From Littorina saxatilis (taxonomy: Eukaryota; Mollusca; Gastropoda; Littorinimorpha; Littorinidae), in the NCBI RefSeq assembly GCF_037325665.1, contig NC_090253.1, forward strand, positions 20,034,718-20,098,717: a stretch of DNA of 64,000 nucleotides, read 5' to 3'. Positions 1 to 9,146 of the stretch are shown here, piece after piece. Position 1 is the stretch's first letter, and each line of letters starts with the position of its first letter. A program made the position numbers and the translations under genes. The notes under the pieces were generated by a model. That model had not been told where the DNA came from. It worked only from the letters and a program-made list of their open reading frames with translations, and made no database searches.

Positions 1-552
1 TGTTTTCAATCCAAACATATCATATCTATATGTTTTTGGAATCAGGAACCGACAAGGAATAAGATGAAAGTGTTATTAAATTGAGTTCGAAAATTTTAAT
101 TTTGATAATAATTTTTATATATTTAATTTTCAGAGCTTGTTTTTAATCCAAATATAACATATTTATATGTTTTTGGAATCAGAAAATGATGGCGAATAAG
201 ATGAACGTAAATTTGGATAGTTTTATAAAATAAATTTTTTTTTCAATTTTCAGATTTGTAATGACCAAAGTCATTAATCAAATTTTAAGCCACCAAGCTG
301 AAATGCAATACCGAAGTCCGGGCTTCGTCGAACATTACTTGACCAAAATTTCAACCAATTTGGTTAAAAAATGAGGGCGTGACAGTGCCGCCTCAACTTT
401 CACGAAAAGCCGGATATGACGTCATCAAAGACATTTATCAAAAAAATGAAAAAAAACGTATGGGGATATCATACCCAGGAACTCTCATGTCAAATTTCAT
501 AAAGATCGGTCCAGTAGTTTGGTCTGAATCGCTCTACACGCACGCACGCACG

Positions 553-583
<31 letters not shown>

Positions 584-666
584 ACATACACCACGACCCT
601 CGTCTCGATTCCCCCCTCTATGTTAAAACATTTAGTCATAACTTGACTAAATGTAAAAAGAGAGAG
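1..666 (+). mobile_element. Repeat family A, copy 1 (cut by window edge)
   Basis: This is the right-hand part of a non-autonomous repeat, here called family A, that recurs near 35.9, 51.6, 53.1, 54.0, 55.0 and 61.4 kb. Visible parts in order are the second half of an internal duplication (ATCCAAAYATA blocks), an AT-rich stretch, a segment with GACGTCATCAAAGACATT, a conserved block ending in TCGCTCTACAC, a CA microsatellite at 551-580, and the terminal palindrome around TTTAGTCATAACTTGACTAA. The left end lies outside the window. It has no coding capacity; short reading frames through it are chance. Confidence 0.8.
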
Positions 667-1774
667 ACAGAGACGTAGACGTTGTTTAGACACTTATAGC
701 TAGGCCTACTCCCGGTCATAACTTCCGGTCATTGCCAGCAGACGTGAGTGTGCGTTGTACGATGGTGATTTGTGAGACGGATCGTCCAAATGCGCAAGTA
801 TATTAGAGCTGCGCGTTTTAACGATTCTTGTATTCTTTGTATCGATCAAACGCGCACACATCGATCGATATGTGCGCGTTTGATCGATCCACCAAACGCG
901 CAGCGCGATCGCGCAGATCGATCAAACGCGCCTAACATATAGAAAGGTATTTTGTTAGAATTTGCGCCAGCAAGGTGGGCGCGCATCATCATATCGTCTG
1001 CTACGGGGTGGGTGATTCCGTTTGTACTGTTACTCCTTGGCTGTTTCGCTATACGATGGTTAGAGTGTTTAGGGTTGCGAAGTGCACTTGGCTATATATA
1101 GTTTTTGAAAATGACTTTAGTGTGTTTTTAGCTTTTTGAACAATAATTATTCTGTATAATGCTAGATATTACTTTCCCGATTTAACGTATGAAAGAACCC
1201 ATGATTGTTATTCAGCGAATTAAGAAATTTTCCTAATTACAGTGGCTTCGTTATTTGTACACTCATTTGATGAACATTATTGCAAACACAAATTCGAACA
1301 TCTTTTGTCGACGTTATGGGTTTACGTAAGCATTTGATCGAAAAACTAATGACTGAGAACGCTAAAAATAGCTCCGAAATAGCGAGGTTGGTGTGTTTCA
1401 TCTGCATTTTTGAGTCTTTCGCACACTCTGGTGCTAATGTAAGTGATCATGACGGTAAGAGTAAAGAACGAACCACCAAGAAATCGTGTTTTCAGCAGGG
1501 TGCACTCTATTGTTTAAGTCTTGATGACCCTGAACATTTTTTGCAGAAAAAATACTCAATAAGAAAAGGCTACGCATTCTTCAAAATTGCGGTGCACTTC
1601 GAGGCCGATGTCTGCTCTTTAATCGTAGGTCAGTTTTTAACACCAAAAACAACGCAAAAGACATGTTCGAACTGCCTAACTGCACAAGGTGAAAGAGTGT
1701 TATTTTGTCTCCCTGTTTCGGGGACTTCCTATTTTCCGCGAGAGTTACCTTCTCTTAGCTTGGTTATGTCTACA
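667..1774. other. No recognised gene; upstream intronic or intergenic DNA
   Basis: No conserved protein or RNA gene is seen here. The stretch holds a strong CG-rich palindrome at 841-888 and an AT-rich remainder. It lies upstream of the first recognised fucosyltransferase exon, so it may be intron, but no earlier exon of that gene could be identified in any frame. Confidence 0.5.
841..888. repeat. 48 bp palindrome, CG-rich
   Basis: The left arm ATCGATCAAACGCGCACA (841-858) is the exact reverse complement of the right arm at 871-888, around a centre of ATCGATCGAT. A third partial arm, GATCGATCAAACGCGCC, follows at about 916-932, and GCGCGATCGCGC lies between. The local CG density is far above the AT-rich surroundings. 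Confidence 0.8.
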
Positions 1775-1834
1775 TTATGTGAGTTCGACAGATTGACTAA
1801 ATGTAGTAATTTCGCCTCACGCGACTTTTTTAAA
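1775..1834 (-). mobile_element. End fragment of repeat family A
   Basis: About 60 bases match the outer end of family A: GAGTTCGACAG, then TTGACTAAATGTAGTAAT and TTCGCCTCACGCGAC. The rest of the element is missing. It ends 17 bases before a fucosyltransferase exon, so the T-rich edge of the fragment forms part of the tract before the 3' splice site. Confidence 0.7.
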
Positions 1835-1850
1835 ATTTTTTTTACTGCAG

Positions 1851-1957
1851 GTATTCATTTTCCACAACCAAGAAAAGCCAACACCCAGTCAAATGGCAAG
1901 GTCAAACTACCGTACGTCCGCCTGGCGGTCAGTCTTCAACTGGACAATGTCCTTCAG
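1851..1957 (+). CDS. Fucosyltransferase exon (FNWTMSFR)
   Basis: The exon starts after TTTACTGCAG in phase 0 and ends with the first two bases of an Arg codon before GTCAGT. It encodes VFIFHNQEKPTPSQM and then WRSVFNWTMSF, matching the family motif that precedes the DSD box. A longer overlapping frame (1280-2107) reads a different phase and is not used. Confidence 0.85.
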
Positions 1958-4900
1958 GTCAGTTCGTTTTGTTTGTTTGACGTGACAGAAGACGAATTTT
2001 GTCTTGTTAGAAACATTTGGACGTGCTGCAGTGCACGTCAGCTTGTATTTATTTCGAGAGTTCTGCATAGATTACACGATGTTATCTTGCTTTCGAGGTC
2101 TTTTTAGTCTTTTTATTTTTTTTTATTGTCGCGATTTCTACTTGTTGTCTCTTAAAAGAGTTCTAGAGTTCAGCTTGCTTTATTTAGAGAGTTACGGAAT
2201 TTTACGACGTGAACGACTCGAATTTCCAAGCAATTGCATGATAGAGAAATGGTACAAAGAAAAGAAAAAAGGAAAAAATATGTGGCAATTTATAGGCCCC
2301 GGAGAATATTAATCGTTGTTTTATTCCCTAAAACCCTGGGTGGTTTTTTTTTCTCGTAAAAAAAATAAGAAGACATATTTACAAAAATAGAAAGCATGAG
2401 CGTTACATGGTTCGCGTGTGAACGCAAATGAACAAATAAAAATGTATGCTGAATGTAACCTTAATTATGCTGCAGCTTGTTGCTGGCGTGCTTTCATCAT
2501 GATTCTGACAAATATTGATAATTAAGTAACGCAAGTGACAACTCGAACATTGCAAACAGACAGATAGATAGAAAAAGAGAGTCCGGACAATACTTGTCTA
2601 ATTTTGTTCCATAAACTTTGTGATTCAAATGTCAAACAGGTTTGATTCTGATATCCTGGACATGTACGGATACTTATCAAAGCGACCTGCTCCCCTCGTA
2701 AAAAATTACACCACCATTTTGGCCAGAAAAACCAACATGGCTGTCTGGATGGTTAGTCATTGCAAAACGACAAGCGGCAGGGAAGAGTGAGTGAGTACCC
2801 CCCGCGGGTTAGGGGGAAGAATTTACCCGATGCTCCCCAGCATGTCGTAAGAGGCGACTAACGGATTCTGTTTCTCCTTTTACCCTTGTTAAGTGTTTCT
2901 TGTATAGAATATAGTCAATTTTTGTAAAGATTTTAGTCAAGCAGTATGTAAGAAATGTTAAGTCCTTTGTACTGGAAACTTGCATTCTCTCAGTAAGGTA
3001 ATACATTGTACTACGTTGCAAGCCCCTGGAGCAAATTTTTGATTAGTGCTTTTGTGAACAAGAAACAATTGACAAGTGGCTCTATCCATCTCCCCCCTTT
3101 CCCCGTCACGATATAACCTTCGTGGTTGAAAACGACGTTAAACACCAAATAAAGAAAGAGTGAGTGAGTGTTTCCACTCTGTCCGTCTGTTTCTGTCTCT
3201 GTCAGTGTCTGAACGCCTCTCTCTTTCTCTGTCTCTCCCCCTCTCTGTCTCTCCCCCTCTCTCTCCCCCTCTCTCTTTCTCTCTGTCTGTCTCTCTTTCC
3301 CCCCTCCTCTCTCTCTCTCTCTCTCTCTCTAGTGTCTATCTGTCTGTCTGTGTCTCTCTCCGTCTCTCCCTCTTTCTCTCTCCATCTGTTTTGAAGTTAA
3401 TTTGACAAATCGTCAGAGATAGCGAGCGTGTGTAACAACACTCTTATTCCACGTAAAAGCCTGAATAGGTCTGTGTATGTGCACAGTCATGATAATTTCC
3501 AATGAAAATGTCCAATGGAAGCGATATGTCCTTAACCTAGTACAGCCGAACCTGTCTACAACAACCACCATAGGAACCGACCAAAACTGGTCGCTGTGGA
3601 CAGGTGGTCGCTATGGAAAGGAGAATTACATTGAAATAAACTCCTTAGGGATCCATTGGGGTGGTCAAAAGGGCAGGTGGTCGTTGTTGAGAGATGGTCG
3701 CTAGGACAGGTTCAACGGTTTTGCCTTTTTTCAGATACGTGAAGATTTTACAGAAGTACCTCCCAGTACACATTTACGGGCATTGCGGACCTCACAAGTG
3801 CGCAAGGAGCGAAGATGACAAGTGCTTCAAGACCATAGAGAGCAACTACAAGTTCCTGCTGGCTTTCGAAAACACCCTTTGTACGGAGTACATCACGGAA
3901 AAGTTCTTCCGCTACATGGAGGCTGATCTTGTCCTGGTCGTGCGGGGCGGGGCTGGCTATGAGGTGATTTCATTTATGTGATGTGTCTGATTTCATCATC
4001 TGAATTGTCTGACTTCTTTCATCTGATTTCATTTATCTGATTTCTTTCATCTGATGTGTCTGATTTAATTCATCTGTGTCTGATTTCATTCATCTGATGT
4101 GTCTAATTTCATTCATCTGATGTGTCTGATTTCATGCATCTGATGTGTCTGATTTCATTCATCTGATGTGTCTGATTTCATTCATCTGATGTGTCTGATT
4201 TCATTCCTCTGATGTGTCTGATTTCACTCATCTGATGTGTCTGATTTCATAACAGCTCAAAGACCAAGTTTTACTGCCTGGCATCTGCCTCGCGAGTCCG
4301 AGAAAAATGTCCCTCTCTTTTTGCTGCGCGATGCCCGCAGAATCCCTCCGTGCGGTGGTGCTTTCAGACACCTCGTATGCAGGCTGATTAGTTAGATGTG
4401 TCTTATTTCATTCATTTGATGTGTCTGATTTCAATCATTTTGTGTTTCTGATATCATTCATTTGATGTGTCTGATATATATATCATTCATTTGATGTGTC
4501 TGATTTCATTCATATGTGTGTGATTTCGTTGTGCTGTTAGAAACCAAAACCTTGCATTCAAAGCTGTTTTATTGAAATTATATGCATCCAGGCACACACT
4601 TCGTGTTATGGAGACGTGGAATAGCTTATGCTTAGTGCACCTTTTGATTTTGGTGGCTCTACTTGTAAAAATGACGGATATAGATCAATTCAAAGTTATT
4701 TAGTTGGAAAATACAAGGATACGACACGCATAACTTGCATGTTACAGCTCTCATTAAAACCAAAACAAAATGAGAGCTGTAACATACACGTAGTCATGGC
4801 CAGACTGCTTCCTGTACAGAGTTCGAATTTCTGTGACAAATTATTTTCTTAAATTCTCGAAAGCCTCCAGAGAAGGGATGGTCATATCCCATTTATGAAA

Positions 4901-5841
4901 ACCTAGTCAGATCTGAAATAGTGAGCCGAACCGTTAAAGGGCTGTAGGGATAATAACAGAAAACACACAAAAAGTTGGGCCGCTAAAATGCGAGACAAGC
5001 GCTGATCAGTAGAAGTAAGAGGGCAGTCACACACGCGATTTAATCGTGAGATTTACCCTGTCACACGGACGACTGAGTCGTGGAAAATTGCTACGACCTC
5101 GGCGTCACTGTGCATAATGCCTCCAATATGCATAATTGATAGATCGGCTGATTGATTGTTTTCTCTTGCCATAAACATACATTGATTGATTGATAGATCT
5201 CTCTTGCCATAAACATACATTGATTGATTGATAGATCTCTCTTGCTAGAAACATTGACTGTTTAATTGGTTGATCTATAGATTGATTGATTGTTCCGTAT
5301 CTCTGATTGGAAACATGAATTGATTGATTGCCTTATTGATTGCCTTATTGATTGATTAATCTCTCTATCAAGAAACATTGACTATAGATCGATTGATTGT
5401 TCCGTCTCTTTTTCTAGAAACATTGATTGATGGATTGATTGCTCGATCGATTGATTGTTCAGTCTCTCCTACTAGAAACATTGATTGATTATTGATTGTT
5501 TGTTTGGTTGACAGAAACACGCTCCACGAGGCACCTACATCAACACAGCTGACTTCAAGACCATACAAGATCTCGTCGCCTATCTCCAGCACCTCGACAA
5601 GAACCCAGAGGAGTACCTCAAGATTCTTCGCGCCAAGGATCAGTACGTTCCCATGTACGAAGAATATCCTCACAGAGACAGGAAAGGGCGCATCTCCTAC
5701 ATGCATTACCACTACGAAGCTGTGGCCTATTGCGAGTTATGTCGAAGGCTATGGAATATAGACCGATACAGAAAGTCTTACCCGGACATGACCGAGTGGT
5801 TTGACAAGGGGGGATGTGCGGCAGCTAAAGATATACCTTGA
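1851..5841 (+). CDS. Alpha-1,3-fucosyltransferase (GT10), last four exons
   Basis: The product belongs to glycosyltransferase family 10: type II Golgi enzymes that move fucose from GDP-fucose onto N-acetylglucosamine in glycans. Exons 1851-1957, 2640-2786, 3735-3963 and 5515-5841 join in phase (810 bases, 269 residues plus stop). Family landmarks appear in order: FNWTMSFR, DSDI, MVSHCKTTSGRE, YVKILQKYLPVHIYG, a Cys-rich CGPHKC, the donor-binding core YKFLLAFENTLC and YITEKFF, VVRGGAGYE, APRGTYI and a C-terminal CELC. The family is usually 350-450 residues, so the cytoplasmic tail, membrane anchor and first catalytic part should lie on earlier exons, probably left of the window. All splice sites are AG/GT. 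Nothing breaks the frame. Which fucosyltransferase subtype it is cannot be told from this part. Confidence 0.9.
2640..2786 (+). CDS. Fucosyltransferase exon (DSDI and MVSHC)
   Basis: The acceptor is GTCAAACAG; the first base completes the Arg codon. The exon encodes FDSDILDMYGYLSKRP, then NMAVWMVSHCKTTSGRE, equivalent to the family's DSD box and its AW-VSNC segment. It ends after GA, before GTGAGTGAG, and the next exon supplies the last base of the Glu codon. A SINE begins 10 bases into the intron. Confidence 0.88.
2787..2792 (+). promoter_or_regulatory. 5' splice site at SINE target duplication
   Basis: GTGAGT follows the exon end at 2786 and lies within a 14 base target duplication (783-796). 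The same GTGAGT recurs at 3160-3165 after the SINE, so two equivalent donor sequences exist. Confidence 0.7.
2797..3155 (+). mobile_element. SINE-like retroposon (family S1), copy 1, full length
   Basis: The element begins ACCCCCCGCGGGTTAGGGG, carries GCATGTCGTAAGAGGCGAC, and ends CACCAAATAAAGAAAG. It is flanked by a 14 base duplication, AAGAGTGAGTGAGT, at 783-796 of the third kilobase and at 3156-3169, which indicates LINE-driven retroposition. Two further copies lie at 38985-39313 and 42627-42977. No clear tRNA-type box A and B were seen, so the origin of the head is unknown. Confidence 0.85.
3171..3395 (+). repeat. TC-rich simple repeat in intron
   Basis: The stretch is CT dinucleotides with GTCT interruptions. 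It produces apparent Ser/Leu-rich frames that are not genes. Confidence 0.9.
3735..3963 (+). CDS. Fucosyltransferase exon (core nucleotide-binding motif)
   Basis: The acceptor is CCTTTTTTCAG. The exon encodes YVKILQKYLPVHIYG, a Cys-rich loop, YKFLLAFENTLCTEYITEKF and LVVRGGAGYE, the most conserved part of GT10 enzymes. The donor GTGATT at 3964 is already inside the first degenerate unit of the minisatellite that fills the next intron. Confidence 0.93.
3964..4531 (+). repeat. Minisatellite, unit about 23 bp, with a unique insert
   Basis: The unit reads roughly ATCTGATGTGTCTGATTTC and is repeated about a dozen times from 3964 to 4250. It resumes at about 4390-4531 in a more degenerate form. 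Between them 4251-4388 is unique sequence. The array starts at the splice donor of the preceding exon. Confidence 0.85.
4738..4785. repeat. Intronic hairpin
   Basis: ATGTTACAGCTCTCATT is followed after about 12 bases by its reverse complement, giving a stem of about 17 pairs. It lies in the last fucosyltransferase intron. It could be a tiny inverted-repeat element or a structured RNA; nothing else supports either reading. Confidence 0.6.
5137..5506 (+). repeat. TTGA-rich minisatellite before the last exon
   Basis: Degenerate units of about 38-50 bases combine ATTGATTGATTGAT with TCTCTCTTGCCATAAACAT. The array ends just before the 3' splice site at 5514, so it supplies the branch and pyrimidine region. 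Confidence 0.8.
5515..5841 (+). CDS. Fucosyltransferase terminal exon
   Basis: The acceptor GGTTGACAG follows a TTGA-rich minisatellite. The exon encodes KHAPRGTYINTADF (the family's AP-GSYI element), a helical LDKNPEEYLKI segment, HYHYEAVAYCELC and a Cys-containing C-terminus, with the stop TGA at 5839-5841. The length of 108 residues fits the family's final segment. Confidence 0.92.
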   Translation, partial: KHAPRGTYINTADFKTIQDLVAYLQHLDKNPEEYLKILRAKDQYVPMYEEYPHRDRKGRISYMHYHYEAVAYCELCRRLWNIDRYRKSYPDMTEWFDKGGCAAAKDIP

Positions 5842-6950
5842 TTTGTTAGTTTTCTACATTCTGACGTCACCAAGGCTCACTAAGAATGTATATAATGATT
5901 TTTCATATTGTAAAAAAAATAATTTTTAGTAGCTTTTGAGATATATATGCTTTCATTAATAAGGGCAGAAATGACACGGAAATTAAGTTATGTTTTCTCG
6001 CAAGATTATCAAGTTTTGTTTCAAGGTTCTTAATGAAAATTCTCAGAAAAAATGTTTTTGCCCTTAAAAGTGATATTTGATTCGATGAATGAACTATGGG
6101 TCAAAATGGACGTTCATTGTGAGCTTGTTTTGATAAAACATGTAGTTTTTTTGACAGATTCATCTTCCAGAAAAATGAAGATAGAACTTTGTAGTATGTT
6201 TGATTTAAATCTAAAAAGGTCCCTAGATGCAACAACAGAACAACTTTTTCAAATTTATGAACAGATTTTATTTTCTGGGTAGATATGGTATATGCACAAA
6301 ATGAAGTTTTTGTAGTTTGACAATATTTCTAAACTAATTTCTTGGTAAAACGTCTCTCTGGTACTGGGAAAACAAAATTTCTGGTGAAAATACAAAAAAG
6401 AGCAAGAAGATAGTCCAGAAGATGAATATGTTCTAATGACGGCACTGATGATCACAAAAATATTCCGAGAAAAAAGCGTCAACAGTTTTCAAAATGGTTT
6501 CAAACGTTACTAACACATTTTGAAAATGGTCGCTTTATTGCAAGAAAGAGGTTGACAATGGCAAAATTACTTCGCACAAGGATTCTATTGTGTTCAAAGT
6601 ACCTAACATGCTGAGAACCCAAATTTTGTGCGATCTCTGGCCAGTTCAGAGTGATAACAAAACACATTTTAAAGTTCTATGTGTCCCATTAACTACATGT
6701 TTTGCCCCCAAAAGTCGCAAAAAATGTCAATTCTGACCCATAAGTCCTTGATATATTACTTTAAAGGTAAAAAAAAACTTGAAAAAAATAGTAATTTTTT
6801 GTCAAAAGTAACAAATCTTAATTTCCGTGCCATCTCTACCCTTAAATAAACAGACATATATTCGCACATACACAAGAAAACACAGACACACAAATACGCG
6901 TGTGCACGCACACACATGCCAGGGCTCCCCACGGACGCCCAACCTGGAGG
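5842..6950 (+). other. 3' flank of the fucosyltransferase gene
   Basis: AT-rich sequence with no recognised gene. It should contain the 3' untranslated region. An AATAAA at about 6845-6850 is a possible polyadenylation signal, but such sequences are frequent here by chance. A short CA-rich stretch lies at 6850-6915. Confidence 0.4.
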
Positions 6951-7108
6951 GTCCCAGGACTCACACGTTCAATTTTTAGAGGGTCCATGGACTCCCTCAG
7001 TGGAGTTGTGATGGTCCCTAGAGTCCAGGGTCCCAGGACTCACACGTTCAATTTTTAGAGGGTCCATGGACTCCCTCAGTGGAGTTGTGATGGTCCCTAG
7101 AGTCCAGG
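6951..7108 (+). repeat. Tandem duplication, 79 bp unit
   Basis: Two nearly identical copies begin GTCCCAGGACTCACACG at 6951 and 7030. Each contains GGGTCCATGGACTCCCTCAG, which is partly palindromic. Confidence 0.85.
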
Positions 7109-7133
7109 GGCCCCAGAGCCCTCGTGTATTGAT

Positions 7134-7682
7134 AACTAGATGAATACCCGCTTCGCCGGGTGCGCACCGTACGAAGGAAGGGAGATAAACGCGCAAAACA
7201 CTGGAGAAGATAAGGAAGAGTAATACCCGGCTTCGCCGGGACAGTGACCTTCTAAAAATAGTATAACGGGAATATGGATTGAGCGTTGTCGACAGTGACC
7301 TTCTAAAAATAGAAACGGGAATATGGATTGACGCCACACGAAATAAACGCAAAACACAGGAGAAGATAAGGAAGAGTTACTGGGAATGGATCTGTGAAGA
7401 TGAACAGAAAAACCAAAATCGGTTCAGCGCTGCGCGCTGAGAGCACGTGTTGAAATATCTCATCGACCAGGTTGTGTCCGGGGTGTACCTGAATATGGCC
7501 ACCAAATTTGAAACAGATCCATCGAGAACCTTGGGCGTGCATCGCGAACACACAGACACACACACACACACACACAGACACAAGTCGTATATATATATAC
7601 TAGAATGAATACCCGCTTCGCCGGGTAGCCGGCTTCGCCGGGAAGAAGTACTTAGAGCCGTACGCCGGCTTCGCCGGGTCCG
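7134..7682 (+). mobile_element. Repeat family B, copy 1
   Basis: Recurrent parts are ACCCGCTTCGCCGGGT hairpins at both ends, GACAGTGACCTTCTAAAAAT (twice), GGTTCAGCGCTGCGCGCTG, a block ending CATCGCGAACACACAGAC, a CA run, and TATATA. The order of a conserved block followed by a microsatellite resembles family A. No protein is encoded. Confidence 0.65.
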
Positions 7683-7989
7683 AACAATGGACCTGCCAAG
7701 CTTAGGTCCCTCCCAGATTCGTGGAATGGGAACAGCACGAAAATGATTCAGTGGCCATAATGCCATTCCTGACCATATCGAGTCCCATCCTTGTCGACGA
7801 ATGTAACCGTGTTAATCACCTTTGGAGGCGAACTCCACTCAAACAGGATTGAGCAATTTATAGCTTATCTGTAAGCCCTTTTGAACTGTTATGGCTTTTC
7901 AAAGGAAGGCCAGTACATACAAATACACAAAAGCCGCCAGACCACATCACAAACAGAACTGAACAATCCCCAGGTGTTGCTCACATAGA

Positions 7990-7990
<1 letters not shown>

Positions 7991-8057
<67 letters not shown>
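7991..8057. repeat. CA microsatellite
   Basis: An almost pure AC run. The predicted Cys/Val-rich frame through it is not a gene. Confidence 0.95.
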
Positions 8058-8063
<6 letters not shown>

Positions 8064-8177
8064 GAGAAGCCGTATCTATAGAGAGATAGATGACAGTGTA
8101 TTTTTCGCGTGGCTATAAATTGATTCGACCTTTGCACTTTTACAGTGAGGATAATTTACGGGTCCAATTTACGTTCT

Positions 8178-8480
8178 GGACACTGCGGTGACCTTCTAAA
8201 AATAGTAACAGAACGCCGGGAATATCCGAAGACACCCCGCTCATACTATAGTGCACCATACGAAGGAAGGGAGGTAAACGCTGAAAACCTGGAGAAGATG
8301 AGAAGATAAGGAAGAGTTACTTATAATGGTGAAATGAACACAAAAACCAAAATCGGTTCAGCGCTGCGCGCTGAGAGCACGTGTTGAAATATCTCATCAA
8401 TGATATTGTGTCCGGGGTGTAGCTGAATACGGTGTCCAAATTTGAAAAAGATCCACCGAGAACTTTGGCTTTGGTGTGTC
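8178..8480 (+). mobile_element. Repeat family B, copy 2 (partial)
   Basis: Shares GTGACCTTCTAAAAATAG, GGTTCAGCGCTGCGCGCTG and ACTTTGG with copy 1, but lacks the CA and TA tail. Confidence 0.65.
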
Positions 8481-8511
8481 GGTATGGGGGCCCGGGTAGC
8501 TGAGGTGGAAC

Positions 8512-8757
8512 CAAAATAGCTGAGGTGGAACCAAAATCGGTTCAGCGCTGCGCGCTGAGAGCACGTGTTGAAATATCGACCAGGTTGTGTCCTGTCCCGG
8601 GTCTACCTGAATATGCCCACCAAATTTGAAGCAGATCCATCGAGAACTTTGGCCGTGCATCGCGAACTCACACACAGACACACAGACACACAGACACAAG
8701 TCGTATATATATATATGCATCCAGGCACACACTTCGTGTTATATATATATATAGATA
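8512..8757 (+). mobile_element. Repeat family B, copy 3 (partial)
   Basis: Starts in the middle of the family at GAGGTGGAACCAAAAT, repeats GGTTCAGCGCTGCGCGCTG, and runs through CATCGCGAACTCACAC into CAGACACA and TATATA repeats. It follows copy 2 directly, so the two may be one element with an internal duplication. Confidence 0.65.
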
Positions 8758-8906
8758 CATTATGATCACACATAGTGTGGTAAGAGGTGTCTTTTTTTCG
8801 TGGGATTATTTCAGGAGAACAATGTTGCTTGAAAGTAGGTATTATGTACTTGTTATGTCCAGTATATTAAAAAGGTTTAAAAACATCAAATTGGTGTGAG
8901 TGAGTG

Positions 8907-8907
<1 letters not shown>

Positions 8908-8959
<52 letters not shown>

Positions 8960-8991
8960 TAACACGTATGTGTGTGTGTGTGTGATAACAC

Positions 8992-9025
<34 letters not shown>

Positions 9026-9129
9026 TAACACGTATGTGTGTGTGTGTTTGTGTATGTGTGTGATTACACGTGTGTTTGTGGGTGCATGTGTGTGTCTGTG
9101 TGTGAGTGTGTTTGTGTGTGTGTTTGTGT
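8908..9129. repeat. TG microsatellite with higher-order ATAACACGTA units
   Basis: TG runs are punctuated four times by GATAACACGTA or a close variant, a higher-order pattern. It yields Cys/Val and His/Thr frames on the two strands, neither of which is a gene. Confidence 0.9.
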
Positions 9130-9146
9130 CCCTCGGCGCGTGACAT

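Noticed and set aside
1280-2107. Open frame of 275 codons upstream of and over a fucosyltransferase exon
   Set aside because: It reads a different phase from the conserved exon at 1851-1957 and includes a repeat fragment. No family resemblance was seen.
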